A stretch of DNA of 64,000 nt from Aerococcaceae bacterium DSM 111022. GTDB taxonomy: Bacteria > Bacillota > Bacilli > Lactobacillales > Aerococcaceae. Where the stretch lies: assembly GCA_015863195.1 (NCBI GenBank), contig JACBXO010000004.1, positions 186,001 through 250,000 of the forward strand. The letters are read 5' to 3'. Below are positions 1-8,273 of the stretch, in pieces. Numbering within the stretch: the stretch's first letter is position 1; each line of letters opens with the position of its first letter. The notes under the pieces are model-generated. The model did not search any database and was not told the DNA's origin. It saw only the letters and a program-made list of their open reading frames with translations. Position numbers and translations under genes: made by a program.

Positions 1-45
1 TTCCAAGTACCATCACCTGGTTGATCACATTAATCTATCTATTAA

Positions 46-95
46 TACTCAGTCAGTTCAAATAAACTTAACAGTAAATTAACACGAAATATACT
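46..95 (+). promoter_or_regulatory. Pho box and promoter of the phosphoesterase gene
   Basis: Hexamers TTCAAA (57-62), TTAACA (68-73) and TTAACA (79-84) lie on an exact 11-bp period, the form of PhoP boxes in Bacillus (TT(A/T/C)ACA repeats separated by 5 bp). A -10-like TATACT follows at 90-95. The gap from last hexamer to -10 is 5 bp here, not the 9 bp seen at the other Pho boxes of this window. Inferred: phosphate-starvation control of the gene at 152. Confidence 0.6.
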
Positions 96-151
96 AGAAA
101 TTAATAAAAAATAGTTACGATAGAGATAACCGTATATTAAGGAGCGATAGT

Positions 152-967
152 ATGTCAAAGTTTAGAATTTTGCATTTATCTGATACACATTTTCGTCAAA
201 AGTATGGCAAACAATTAGAGAAAATGGGGATCGATTATTTTCCGCCTCATGTCTTAGAGACCTTTCTTAAAACAATGCAATTCCAAGATTTTGACATGGT
301 TGTTATTACTGGAGATCTCGTCCATGAAGGGAAATCGAAAGATTATCAAGCATTTCAACAACTAATCAATCAGTATATACCTAAATCAATACCTATATAC
401 TTTGCATTAGGCAATCATGATCGGCGGAAATCTTTTTATAAAGGGATGAAGAATCTTGAAACACCACGTAATCAAGAAATTCCTCGTGAAGAATGGCAAT
501 ATGATTATGTGATTGATGTGGAGGATTATCGTTTTATCTTTATAGATAATTTTGATCCAGAAACAAGGGTAGCTTTAATTTCTGATAATCAAGGTGACTG
601 GTTGAAACTTCAGTTAGAAAGAGCAGAGCAAAAGAAAGCACTTTTATTTATGCATCATCCACTGGATGTTTTAATTCAAAAAGGGTTGCCTCATACATTG
701 GTGGGGGATGACACTCGTGATGTTTTACAGGATGATAAATTACTCGGTATTTTTGCCGGTCATGTGCATATGAACCGCTCGACTATGATTGGTAAAACGC
801 CACAGTGGACGGCACCTTCAATCTATTGTGGATTCCATCCAATAGACCAAAAAATGTATTATACAAACCACCTTGGCTTTAATGTGATTACACTGGACGG
901 TGAGCAAGTTGACGTCTTCAGTGATATTATTACGCCTACTAAGAAGTATTACCGGCCAATAAAATAA
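152..967 (+). CDS. Calcineurin-like metallophosphoesterase (CpdA/Icc-type)
   Basis: A 271-residue cytosolic phosphodiesterase or phosphatase of the class III cyclic-nucleotide phosphodiesterase-like family. The dimetal motifs occur in order: LSDTH near residue 10, TGDLVHEG near 54, GNHDRR near 87, MHHP near 170 and GHVHMN near 203. There is no signal peptide. The ATG is preceded by AAGGAGCG at 139-146. A Pho-type box lies upstream, so the enzyme is probably made under phosphate limitation and may release phosphate from an intracellular phosphodiester. The family name does not fix the substrate: cAMP, glycerophosphodiesters and nucleotides are all possible. The gene stands alone, closed by a strong terminator. 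Confidence 0.85.
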   Translation: MSKFRILHLSDTHFRQKYGKQLEKMGIDYFPPHVLETFLKTMQFQDFDMVVITGDLVHEGKSKDYQAFQQLINQYIPKSIPIYFALGNHDRRKSFYKGMKNLETPRNQEIPREEWQYDYVIDVEDYRFIFIDNFDPETRVALISDNQGDWLKLQLERAEQKKALLFMHHPLDVLIQKGLPHTLVGDDTRDVLQDDKLLGIFAGHVHMNRSTMIGKTPQWTAPSIYCGFHPIDQKMYYTNHLGFNVITLDGEQVDVFSDIITPTKKYYRPIK

Positions 968-1014
968 GAAAAAAGAACGATAAGTCAAATCTGGCTTATG
1001 GTTCTTTTCTTTTT
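968..1014 (+). terminator. Rho-independent terminator
   Basis: AAGAAC-GATAAG pairs with CTTAT-GTTCTT around a short loop, followed by a T-rich run. It closes the phosphoesterase gene and separates it from the convergent folT. Confidence 0.8.
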
Positions 1015-1059
1015 TATAAGCAAATAAAAAACCGAAGTCACAGACCTCGGCTTCAACGA

Positions 1060-1617
1060 TTACATTTGATATTTTTTAATAATTCCTTTAACAGCATCTA
1101 AATTAAAGATGAGCATTAAGATAATAGTGTTTAAAGGTAAGCTGATTAAGTTTTTGTAAATACGCATTGGCATAAAGACAGCAAATGCACGGTCATACAT
1201 AATTTTAATCCAGATTGAGTTTAAACCGATATTACAAATAATAGTGACTAAAGTTACCGCAAGTAAAATGTTTTTCCAATTCTTTTCACGGCGCCATAAA
1301 ACACGACCGTAAATCCATGCACCTAAACCAGCAGTGAGCGTAAATCCAGGGAAAAAGTAACCTGTCCCATTCATGAAATAGGTGATTAAGTCGTTAGCAA
1401 TGGCTAAAACTGCACCATACCAAGGGCCAAACAGTGAACCAGCGAATGCTGTGCCAATAAAACCAAAGCCAATTTGTACTAAATTCCCAAAGTTAATTGA
1501 AGGAACAAAACTCAAAACAATAAGAATGGCTAACATAATTCCCATTGCTGTAATCTGACGCGTTGTTAATTTACGCGTTTTTGTTGGTCGTTTATTTAAC
1601 GAATCCATTAATATCAC
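1060..1617 (-). CDS. folT: Folate ECF transporter S component FolT
   Basis: A 185-residue hydrophobic protein with about six membrane segments after a basic N-terminus (KRPTKTRKLTTRQ). The PGFTLTAGLGAWIYG stretch near residue 90 and the RIYKNLISLPLN stretch near 155 are typical of folate-family S components of energy-coupling factor transporters. It binds folate in the membrane and needs the shared EcfAAT module, which is not in this window. The tetrahydrofolate riboswitch in its leader independently supports the folate assignment. The start is preceded by AAGGAGAG on the minus strand. Confidence 0.9.
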   Translation of the reverse strand: MILMDSLNKRPTKTRKLTTRQITAMGIMLAILIVLSFVPSINFGNLVQIGFGFIGTAFAGSLFGPWYGAVLAIANDLITYFMNGTGYFFPGFTLTAGLGAWIYGRVLWRREKNWKNILLAVTLVTIICNIGLNSIWIKIMYDRAFAVFMPMRIYKNLISLPLNTIILMLIFNLDAVKGIIKKYQM

Positions 1618-1632
1618 TCTCCTTAAAATATT

Positions 1633-1757
1633 TCAGAGAGCTACAAATAGGTGATATATGCAGCGAATGCGAGAGGAAATCGCAACAGTATACACTGTCT
1701 TCGCGCCATGGCAACATCCCATCCACGACTACTTAACGCTTCACTCTCTACTCTGAT
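1633..1757 (-). promoter_or_regulatory. Tetrahydrofolate (THF, folT/folE-type) riboswitch
   Basis: Reading the minus strand, the leader carries the conserved blocks GCGTTAAGT, GGATGGGATGTTGCCA and GCGCGAAG, and closing-stem sequences AGAGTAGAGAG near 1750 and GCTCTCT near 1635. These match the THF riboswitch of folT genes in Streptococcus and relatives. A minus-strand TTGACA (TGTCAA at 1779-1784) lies just upstream as a likely -35. THF binding is expected to reduce folT expression; whether this acts through transcription or the ribosome-binding site was not resolved. Confidence 0.85.
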
Positions 1758-1914
1758 ATGATATTACTTTCATTCTACTGTCAAAATGACATCAAATCAA
1801 GCAATTGTGGTGATTGTTTGTTTTTAGGAGAGTAGATTTGAGATGAATTTAATACATAAATAGGACTAAAATATGGTAATCTAGTACCAGTGGGATAGAT
1901 AAGGGGGGGAATTC

Positions 1915-2904
1915 ATGGTTACATTGCAAGATATTGCTAAAATGGCAGGTGTTTCAAAGAGCACGGTATCGAGGTATTTAAATAATGGGTCAGTTGGTAA
2001 AAATACCCGTGAGAAAATTGACGCAATTATCAAAGAAACAGGTTACCAACCTAACCCTTTTGCGCAAAGTTTAAAAGCGGGAAAATCAAATATGATTGGT
2101 GTAATCATTCCTAGATATGATTCACCTTCAACCAATGAAGTGCTCAAAGGAATTGATGCTGCAGCGACGGAACGAGACCTTAATTTAATTATTATGAGTG
2201 CTAATCTAAACCGTGAACGGACGCTTAAAAATATCCAGACTTTACAAACTCAAAAAGTTGATAGCATTATTTTACTAGGAAGTTTCATGAATGAAGAATT
2301 GGAAGAAGTGATTCGACAATCGACAGTGCCGATTATTTTAATTGGTCAGTCAATCGTTGGAGTACGGTCTTTAGTATATGATGATTATCATGCAGGAAAA
2401 CTCATTGCACAACATGCTATAGCTCTGGGACATCAAAAACTAGCTTTTATAGGTGTATCCGAGGAAGATTATGCGGTTGGAATTCTGCGTAAAAAAGGTT
2501 TTTATGATTATGCCGAGGCTAACGGGGCGGATATTACTTATGTTGAAACTGATTTTTCTAGAACACACGCCCGTGAGAAGGCACTACAATTTTTACCTAA
2601 CTTAGAGGCAACCTATATTGCAGCAGCAACGGATCATATTGCAATCGGCATTCATGGAGCGGCATTAGAATTAGGCTATGATATTCCCCAAGACTTTTCA
2701 TTGAGTGGCTTTGGGGGTTATAAGGCAGCTCAATACTTAACACCAACGATTACAACGATTAATTTTCCTTATTATGAAATGGGAGAAGTGGCTGTGCAAG
2801 TAGCAGTGGATAATAATCACATCCATGAGAAAAGTATTGAGCCAATGATACTTTCTGTCGTGATGAATCAGACTGAATCAACAAAAAGTTTAGAAAATGA
2901 ATGA
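1915..2904 (+). CDS. scrR: LacI-family sucrose operon repressor
   Basis: A 329-residue LacI/GalR-type regulator. The N-terminal helix-turn-helix TLQDIAKMAGVSKSTVSRYL occupies residues 3-22, followed by the hinge helix near residue 50 and a periplasmic-binding-protein-like effector domain from about residue 60. It stands directly upstream of, and in the same direction as, a sucrose PTS operon, and a palindrome typical of this family (GGAACCGGTTCC) overlaps the start region of that operon. That context supports ScrR rather than the global regulator CcpA. The start codon follows an AAGGGGGG ribosome-binding site. The inducer is inferred to be sucrose-6-phosphate or fructose. Confidence 0.85.
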   Translation: MVTLQDIAKMAGVSKSTVSRYLNNGSVGKNTREKIDAIIKETGYQPNPFAQSLKAGKSNMIGVIIPRYDSPSTNEVLKGIDAAATERDLNLIIMSANLNRERTLKNIQTLQTQKVDSIILLGSFMNEELEEVIRQSTVPIILIGQSIVGVRSLVYDDYHAGKLIAQHAIALGHQKLAFIGVSEEDYAVGILRKKGFYDYAEANGADITYVETDFSRTHAREKALQFLPNLEATYIAAATDHIAIGIHGAALELGYDIPQDFSLSGFGGYKAAQYLTPTITTINFPYYEMGEVAVQVAVDNNHIHEKSIEPMILSVVMNQTESTKSLENE

Positions 2905-2910
2905 AAGGGC

Positions 2911-2956
2911 TTTACTTTTTCGTTCTTTTCTTTTATTATGTAGTGGAACCGGTTCC
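2911..2956 (+). promoter_or_regulatory. scrABK promoter and ScrR operator
   Basis: TTTACT (2911-2916), 17 bp, then TATTAT (2934-2939) form a promoter. The perfect 12-bp palindrome GGAACCGGTTCC (2945-2956) covers the probable transcription start, a classic repressor position for a LacI-family protein. No second copy was seen upstream of scrR. Confidence 0.75.
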
Positions 2957-3005
2957 GAAACGATGCGCAATTTTGGAATCAAAATAACCAATGGAGGAAT
3001 TTAAT

Positions 3006-4382
3006 ATGAAACATGAACAATCGGTTAAAGAGATGTTGGATGTTATTGGTGGTAAAGACAATATAAAGAATTATGAGCATTGCGCAACAAGGATGCGTAT
3101 TATTTTACATGATGATAGTGTCGTTGATAAAGACAAAGCAGATCAAGTGACTGGAAGTAAAGGGTATTTCTTCTCTACAGGGCAACATCAGTTCATTTTT
3201 GGGACCGGTACCGTTAATGATGTGTATTCGGACATGCAACAAATATTAGGAGATAGTGAATCGTCAAATCAATCAAGTAACTCAATGAAAGAAGATGTTT
3301 ATGCGAATTTAAATCCAGTTCAAAAATTTGTTCGTATTTTAGCAGATATTTTAGTACCACTCATCCCAGCGCTAGTAACGACGGGATTATTAATGGGTAT
3401 TCGTAATTTATTAACAGAATTAGGAATGGAAATGACGCCTGAAGTGACGGCATTCTTTACATTACTAACAGATACTGCATTTGGATTCTTACCAGTTTTA
3501 ATTGCTTATTCAGCAACACGTAAATTTGGTGGGAACCCTGTATTAGGGATCGTAGTTGGTTTAATGATGGTAGCACCACAATTACCCAATGCTTATGACG
3601 TTCGTGGTGGAACAGCAGATCCTCTGACAGTCTTCGGTATCGATTTAATCGGTTATCAAGGGTCAATTTTCCCAGCAATTATTGCGGGTTGGACTTTAAG
3701 TAAGTTAGAGAAATGGTTCCGTTCATGGGTTCCTCAAGTGATGGACCTAGTTGTGACACCATTCTTATCACTGACATTAACAGTGGGGATTATCTTCTTC
3801 CTAGTGGGTCCGATTATTCAAGTGATTGAACGTTTTGTATTAGGTGGTATTGTTACAGCAATTGATGCACCATTTGGAATTGGTTATGTTCTATTCGGCG
3901 CATTGCAACAATTATTAGTAGTCACTGGTTTACACCATGCATTAGGGGTTGTGGAATTAAATTCAATTAGTGAAACAGGACTAAACGTTATTCAACCATT
4001 AACAACTGCTTCAATGGCAGGGCAATTTGGGGCAGCGATTGGGACAGCGTTTTTAGCATCGGGTGTTAAACGTTCGAACATGATTTCTTCAGCTATTCCA
4101 ACACTGTTTGGTATTACAGAGCCTCTATTATTCGGGGTGAACTTACGTGCGATCCGTATCTTTATTTCAGGTGTTATCGGAGGAGCAGCAGGTGGATTTG
4201 TTACTTACTTATTCCAATTAGCAGCACCAGGTATGGGGATTACTTTTGTACCGGGATTATTACTATACACAGGAGATATGGGCGCTTTAGTTCAATATTT
4301 AATTGTCATTGCGGTATCATTTGCGGTTGGATTCGCAGTAGTATTTGCACAACAACGTGTTATTAAAGAAGAAATGGCATAA
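3006..4382 (+). CDS. scrA: Sucrose-specific PTS enzyme IIBC
   Basis: A 458-residue membrane permease that imports sucrose and phosphorylates it to sucrose-6-phosphate. The N-terminal IIB domain (residues 1-80) has the phospho-accepting cysteine at Cys26 in NYEHCATRMRI. A hydrophobic IIC domain follows from about residue 105, with the GITEPLLFGVNLR motif late in the protein. There is no IIA domain, so phosphate must come from a IIA encoded elsewhere. The start at 3006 is chosen over an upstream ATG at 2991 because GGAGG at 2993-2997 is correctly spaced for it. Sucrose specificity is inferred from the neighbouring scrB and scrK. Confidence 0.9.
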   Translation: MKHEQSVKEMLDVIGGKDNIKNYEHCATRMRIILHDDSVVDKDKADQVTGSKGYFFSTGQHQFIFGTGTVNDVYSDMQQILGDSESSNQSSNSMKEDVYANLNPVQKFVRILADILVPLIPALVTTGLLMGIRNLLTELGMEMTPEVTAFFTLLTDTAFGFLPVLIAYSATRKFGGNPVLGIVVGLMMVAPQLPNAYDVRGGTADPLTVFGIDLIGYQGSIFPAIIAGWTLSKLEKWFRSWVPQVMDLVVTPFLSLTLTVGIIFFLVGPIIQVIERFVLGGIVTAIDAPFGIGYVLFGALQQLLVVTGLHHALGVVELNSISETGLNVIQPLTTASMAGQFGAAIGTAFLASGVKRSNMISSAIPTLFGITEPLLFGVNLRAIRIFISGVIGGAAGGFVTYLFQLAAPGMGITFVPGLLLYTGDMGALVQYLIVIAVSFAVGFAVVFAQQRVIKEEMA

Positions 4383-4401
4383 TAAAAGGAGGTTAACATT
4401 T

Positions 4402-5796
4402 ATGGAACATCAGGAAGACCAATGGCGTTTAAAGTATCATTTAATGCCTGAAACAGGATGGTTAAATGATCCAAATGGTGCCGTCCAATTTAATGGAAAG
4501 TATCATATTTATTATCAATATGTACCTGAGGATCCAAATGGTGGCGCAACACATTGGGGGCATCAAACGTCTACTGACTTAGTGCATTTCCATCAAGAAC
4601 CTATATTTATGTCACCAGACCAAACCTTCGACATTGATGGGGTTTATTCTGGAGGAAGTATCGTTCATGACGAGGTAATTCATTACTTCTATACCGGTAA
4701 TGTGAAAAAGCCGGGAGACTATGATTATATTTATAATGGGCGTGAACAAAATGTCGTTCACGTAACTAGCCGTGATGGGTACACCGTTGATAAACGAGAA
4801 GTTGTGATTCCTCATGCTGAGTTTCCAGACGGGTATACAGATCACATTCGTGACCCGAAAATTATTGAAGATAACGGTAACTTTTATATGGTATTAGGCG
4901 CTCGTAGATGCGACAATCGGGGATCAATCTTATTATATGTTTCAGAAAATTTAGAAGATTGGGACTTTAAAGGCGAACTGATTGTTGCTGAAGATGATGA
5001 GGGGTATATGTGGGAATGTCCTGATCTACTCTTTATCGACGGACAAGCAATCTTAATTTATTCGCCGCAAGGAATTTTACCAACAGAGTATAAATATCAA
5101 AATACGCATGTAGCGGGGTACCGTTTTGGGGATGTTGATTTTGAGGCGGCTACCTTTACACCAACAGGTGAATTTTATGAATTAGATTATGGGTTTGATT
5201 TCTATGCACCCCATACATTTGAAGATGAGGCGGGTCGTCGCATTCAATTAGCGTGGATGGGCTTAGGTGACACGATGCCAGAATATACAAATCCGACGAT
5301 TAATCGTGGCTGGCAACATGCACTGACGATTCCTCGTGAATTGACGATTGAAGCAGGTAAATTGTATCAAAGACCATTCCATGAATATGAAGGATTGCGT
5401 CAAGAAGGTGTTCAAACCAATGTAAATGATCAATTCACAGTTGAAAATATAAACGATATTTATGAAGCTGTAGTAGAATTACCTGAGCAAGAGTCGTTTG
5501 AGATTCGTTTTGGAGAAGATAGCCAGCTGGTATTTGAGGATAAGAAATTAGCTTTAAGTCATGGTCCATCAGGGTATGGGCGCCGTAAGCGAATAATTGA
5601 AGTGGATGCAGTATCCAACATTCAGTTATTTGTCGATACTTCAGCCGTTGAAATTTATATAAATGACGGTGAATATGTGATGAGTAGCCGTTATTACCCT
5701 AGCGAAAATGCCGATTTACGTTTAGAATTGTATGGAAAGGCACAAGTGACTTACTATCCATTAATACCAAGTAAAGATTATAAAGGAGCGAATTAG
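4402..5796 (+). CDS. scrB: Sucrose-6-phosphate hydrolase (GH32)
   Basis: A 464-residue intracellular beta-fructosidase that splits sucrose-6-phosphate into glucose-6-phosphate and fructose. The family motifs are present: WLNDPNG (Asp nucleophile) near residue 18, RDPKI near 150 and WECPDL (Glu acid/base) near 208, with the C-terminal beta-sandwich after about residue 330. There is no signal peptide. AAAGGAGG at 4385-4392 selects the ATG at 4402 over an earlier in-frame start inside scrA. It lies 19 bp after scrA in the same transcript. Confidence 0.93.
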   Translation: MEHQEDQWRLKYHLMPETGWLNDPNGAVQFNGKYHIYYQYVPEDPNGGATHWGHQTSTDLVHFHQEPIFMSPDQTFDIDGVYSGGSIVHDEVIHYFYTGNVKKPGDYDYIYNGREQNVVHVTSRDGYTVDKREVVIPHAEFPDGYTDHIRDPKIIEDNGNFYMVLGARRCDNRGSILLYVSENLEDWDFKGELIVAEDDEGYMWECPDLLFIDGQAILIYSPQGILPTEYKYQNTHVAGYRFGDVDFEAATFTPTGEFYELDYGFDFYAPHTFEDEAGRRIQLAWMGLGDTMPEYTNPTINRGWQHALTIPRELTIEAGKLYQRPFHEYEGLRQEGVQTNVNDQFTVENINDIYEAVVELPEQESFEIRFGEDSQLVFEDKKLALSHGPSGYGRRKRIIEVDAVSNIQLFVDTSAVEIYINDGEYVMSSRYYPSENADLRLELYGKAQVTYYPLIPSKDYKGAN

Positions 5797-5797
5797 C

Positions 5798-6664
5798 ATG
5801 AGTATTGTAGGTGCGATTGAAGCGGGAGGGACGAAATTTGTCTGTTCAGTAGGTGACGACAATTTAACACTAATTGATCAAGTGTCGATCCCAACTGGAA
5901 CACCTGACGACACAATGCCAGCAGTCGTTGATTTCTTTAAGCCCTATTTAGCAGATTTAAAGTCAATCGGGATTGGCTCATTTGGTCCAATTGATATTCA
6001 AGAAAATTCACCAACATATGGACATTTTACTAATACACCAAAAGTAGCCTGGCAAGAGTTCGACTTCGTAGGCTATGTCAAAACGCATTTGAATGACATT
6101 CCGGTCGCATGGACAACTGATGTTAATGCAGCTGCTTATGGCGAAATGACACAAATTGAAGGCGATAGTCTAGTCTACTTCACAATTGGAACAGGCCTTG
6201 GTGGAGGCGCAATCCAGCGAGGTCAATTTGTTGGAGGCATCAACCATGCCGAAATGGGACATATCTTGGTTCGCAAGCACCCAGAAGATGACTATGAAGG
6301 ATATTGTATTTTCCATGGCGATTGTTTAGAAGGCCTGGCTTGTGGTCCTGCAATTGAAGGACGAACAGGCATTAAAGGACAAGACCTTCCTGAAGATCAT
6401 CAAGTATGGGACTTCGTTGCTTATTATTTAGCCCAAGCAGCGATGATTTCAGACTTAACACTGGCGCCAAGCCGTATCGTATTAGGTGGCGGGGTCATGA
6501 AACAAGAACACTTAATCGGAAAAATTCACTCAGAGTTCGAGCGACTAATGAAGGATTACCGACCAACACCTCCATTAGAAGACTATATTGTCACACCCGC
6601 ACTGGGCGATAACGCAGCGACCATTGGCTGTTTAGCCATGGCGAAGGAATTAACTAAGGGTTAG
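5798..6664 (+). CDS. scrK: Fructokinase (ROK family)
   Basis: A 288-residue cytosolic kinase that phosphorylates the fructose released by ScrB. The ATP-binding motif IEAGGTKFVCSVG is at the N-terminus. The ROK segment GTGLGGGAI is followed by the zinc-site pattern GH(x9)C-x-FHGDCLEGLACG, typical of ScrK/YdhR fructokinases. The start is one base after the scrB stop, and its ribosome-binding site AAAGGAG lies within the end of scrB, so translation is probably coupled. Last gene of the scrA-scrB-scrK operon. Confidence 0.92.
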   Translation: MSIVGAIEAGGTKFVCSVGDDNLTLIDQVSIPTGTPDDTMPAVVDFFKPYLADLKSIGIGSFGPIDIQENSPTYGHFTNTPKVAWQEFDFVGYVKTHLNDIPVAWTTDVNAAAYGEMTQIEGDSLVYFTIGTGLGGGAIQRGQFVGGINHAEMGHILVRKHPEDDYEGYCIFHGDCLEGLACGPAIEGRTGIKGQDLPEDHQVWDFVAYYLAQAAMISDLTLAPSRIVLGGGVMKQEHLIGKIHSEFERLMKDYRPTPPLEDYIVTPALGDNAATIGCLAMAKELTKG

Positions 6665-6676
6665 ACAAGCGTATCT

Positions 6677-6713
6677 AACCATCAACCTTTTTATGAGGTT
6701 GGTGGTTATTTTT
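6677..6713 (+). terminator. Terminator of the scr operon
   Basis: AACCATCAACCT pairs with AGGTTGGTGGTT across a TTTATG loop, followed by ATTTTT. Confidence 0.8.
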
Positions 6714-6777
6714 GTGGATTAAACATGAGTAGTAGCATGAAATGCGCTCCTTCGTGGTTTAAAAATTTAGTAGTTGA

Positions 6778-7314
6778 GGTAGACAACAAAAGAATTTAAA
6801 AAAATTAGAGGCTGAAATTCAAGAGAAGATTAAAGAGATTAAAGATTTTGATTTATTCAAAATAGCGGATCATGAAATCTATTTTAGAAAATTTAATGCA
6901 TTGCATGGCTATGTTGAAAAACACATTGCAACTGGAAATCAAATGGAAGATCAAGATGATGTTTTAATCAACCCGGAGCAAATTGAGAGATTGCAACTTG
7001 TTGTTGAAGAAATTAATAAAGGGCTGCAAGCTTTTGTCAAAAAGGGTGAGGAGCTAAATGATGTAAAGGTGGTGTTGGATGAAAATGATGAGTTAACAGA
7101 AGAAGCCCAACAAAAATTAGACGAGATTGGGAGTTATTTACCACTTGAGTTAGCTGAAAAAACATTTCCAACCATGGATGGACCGTTCTTTGGTGAGTTA
7201 GAATATGGTGAATTTTATTTCAGTGATCTAGAACGATTGGTTGAATTTTTGAATGAAAGCAAAGAGAAATGGCAATCACCCGATTATTTAATGGCGTATA
7301 TGATGTATTATTAA
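6778..7314 (+). pseudogene. 5'-truncated paralogue of the next gene
   Basis: The frame is open from just after the TGA at 6775-6777 to the stop at 7314, but no credible start with a ribosome-binding site was found; a TTG at 6901 is the first nominal initiator. The encoded C-terminal part matches the gene at 7332 in order: FNALHGYVEKH against FNALFGYIEKH, LPLELAEKTFPTMDGPFFG against TPFELAESLFPTTPGPFFG, and a shared WxSxDYxMxYxMxY end. The N-terminal half of the neighbour has no counterpart. It looks like a remnant of a tandem duplication, although expression of a short protein of about 137 residues from the TTG cannot be excluded. Confidence 0.6.
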
Positions 7315-7331
7315 AGATAGAAGGTGGAATC

Positions 7332-8216
7332 ATGGAATTATATGGCAGATTATTCTTGCAGAGAAAGGATAGAGACTTCGAGCATGATGAGTTATATAGC
7401 ACTTATCAATATTTAGATGAGAGAAAAGAACGAATCAAGCGAGATATAAAGAGGTCACATTATGATCAGTTAGTAAAGGATTACCCTACACTTGAGTCTC
7501 TAAAGTTATCGAAAAACCCAGAAATTTTAAGGAATATAAGTTCAGTCAAACAACAAAAACTAGAGTGGAAGGACATTTGGGATCTAGATAACTTGGAAAA
7601 CTACTTACATCAAAAAATTTGCCAACAAATCATTGATTCTAGAATGGCGAATCGATGGGGGACTTTAAAGGAAGAATTCTACTCGAAACAACAGTTGCTA
7701 GAAGTTAACGAAATCGATAAGGAAAGCAACTATTTATCACACCAACTTGAATGGATGGTAGGATATGAGGAAGATGATAGTTATAAAAATGCAAGAACAT
7801 TCAGTGAGTTCAATGCATTATTTGGATACATTGAAAAACATATGGCTACAGAGGAGCAAATGTTAGAGCAACAAAATATCTCATTACCATCTGATGACTT
7901 AGACGAATTTATAGAGAAGTTAGAGTTGATTAATACGAGTTGGGAAGAATATAAGGAACTAGCAGATAGTCTGGATGAAAATAGATGGTTTGAGTCTGAT
8001 TCAAAAGCAATTCAACACTTGAAAGAAGAAGGAAAAGCAACCCCTTTTGAATTAGCAGAATCTCTGTTTCCAACGACACCTGGACCTTTCTTTGGTAGCC
8101 AAGATTATGATTCAAGTTATTTTTATCATGTGTCAGATTTACTGAATTTTTTGAATCAATCTAGAGATAAGTGGTTATCTGAGGATTACAGCATGGTATA
8201 CAGCATGCACTATTAA
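7332..8216 (+). CDS. Hypothetical protein with a FNAxxxYxEKH ... FFG-YD C-terminal module
   Basis: A 294-residue charged, soluble protein of unknown function. The N-terminal 130 residues are lysine- and glutamate-rich. The C-terminal module (about residues 150-294) has FSEFNALFGYIEKH, then a helical region, then PGPFFGSQDYDSSYFYHVSDL. That pattern recalls a small family in phages and bacteria of unknown role (FRKANAIHxW ... LLPTxxGFFFGSxEYDEYY); this link is from memory. The start at 7332 is chosen because GAAGGTGG lies seven bases before it. The truncated copy upstream shares only the C-terminal module. Confidence 0.6.
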   Translation: MELYGRLFLQRKDRDFEHDELYSTYQYLDERKERIKRDIKRSHYDQLVKDYPTLESLKLSKNPEILRNISSVKQQKLEWKDIWDLDNLENYLHQKICQQIIDSRMANRWGTLKEEFYSKQQLLEVNEIDKESNYLSHQLEWMVGYEEDDSYKNARTFSEFNALFGYIEKHMATEEQMLEQQNISLPSDDLDEFIEKLELINTSWEEYKELADSLDENRWFESDSKAIQHLKEEGKATPFELAESLFPTTPGPFFGSQDYDSSYFYHVSDLLNFLNQSRDKWLSEDYSMVYSMHY

Positions 8217-8226
8217 TTTAAAAATT

Positions 8227-8266
8227 CCCCAGAATTAAGCGAACAATCGCTAATTCTGGGGCTTTC
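8227..8266. terminator. Bidirectional terminator
   Basis: CCCCAGAATTA-GCGA pairs with TCGC-TAATTCTGGGG around ACAA. T-rich flanks are modest. It sits between convergent genes. Confidence 0.75.
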
Positions 8267-8273
8267 TTATCTT

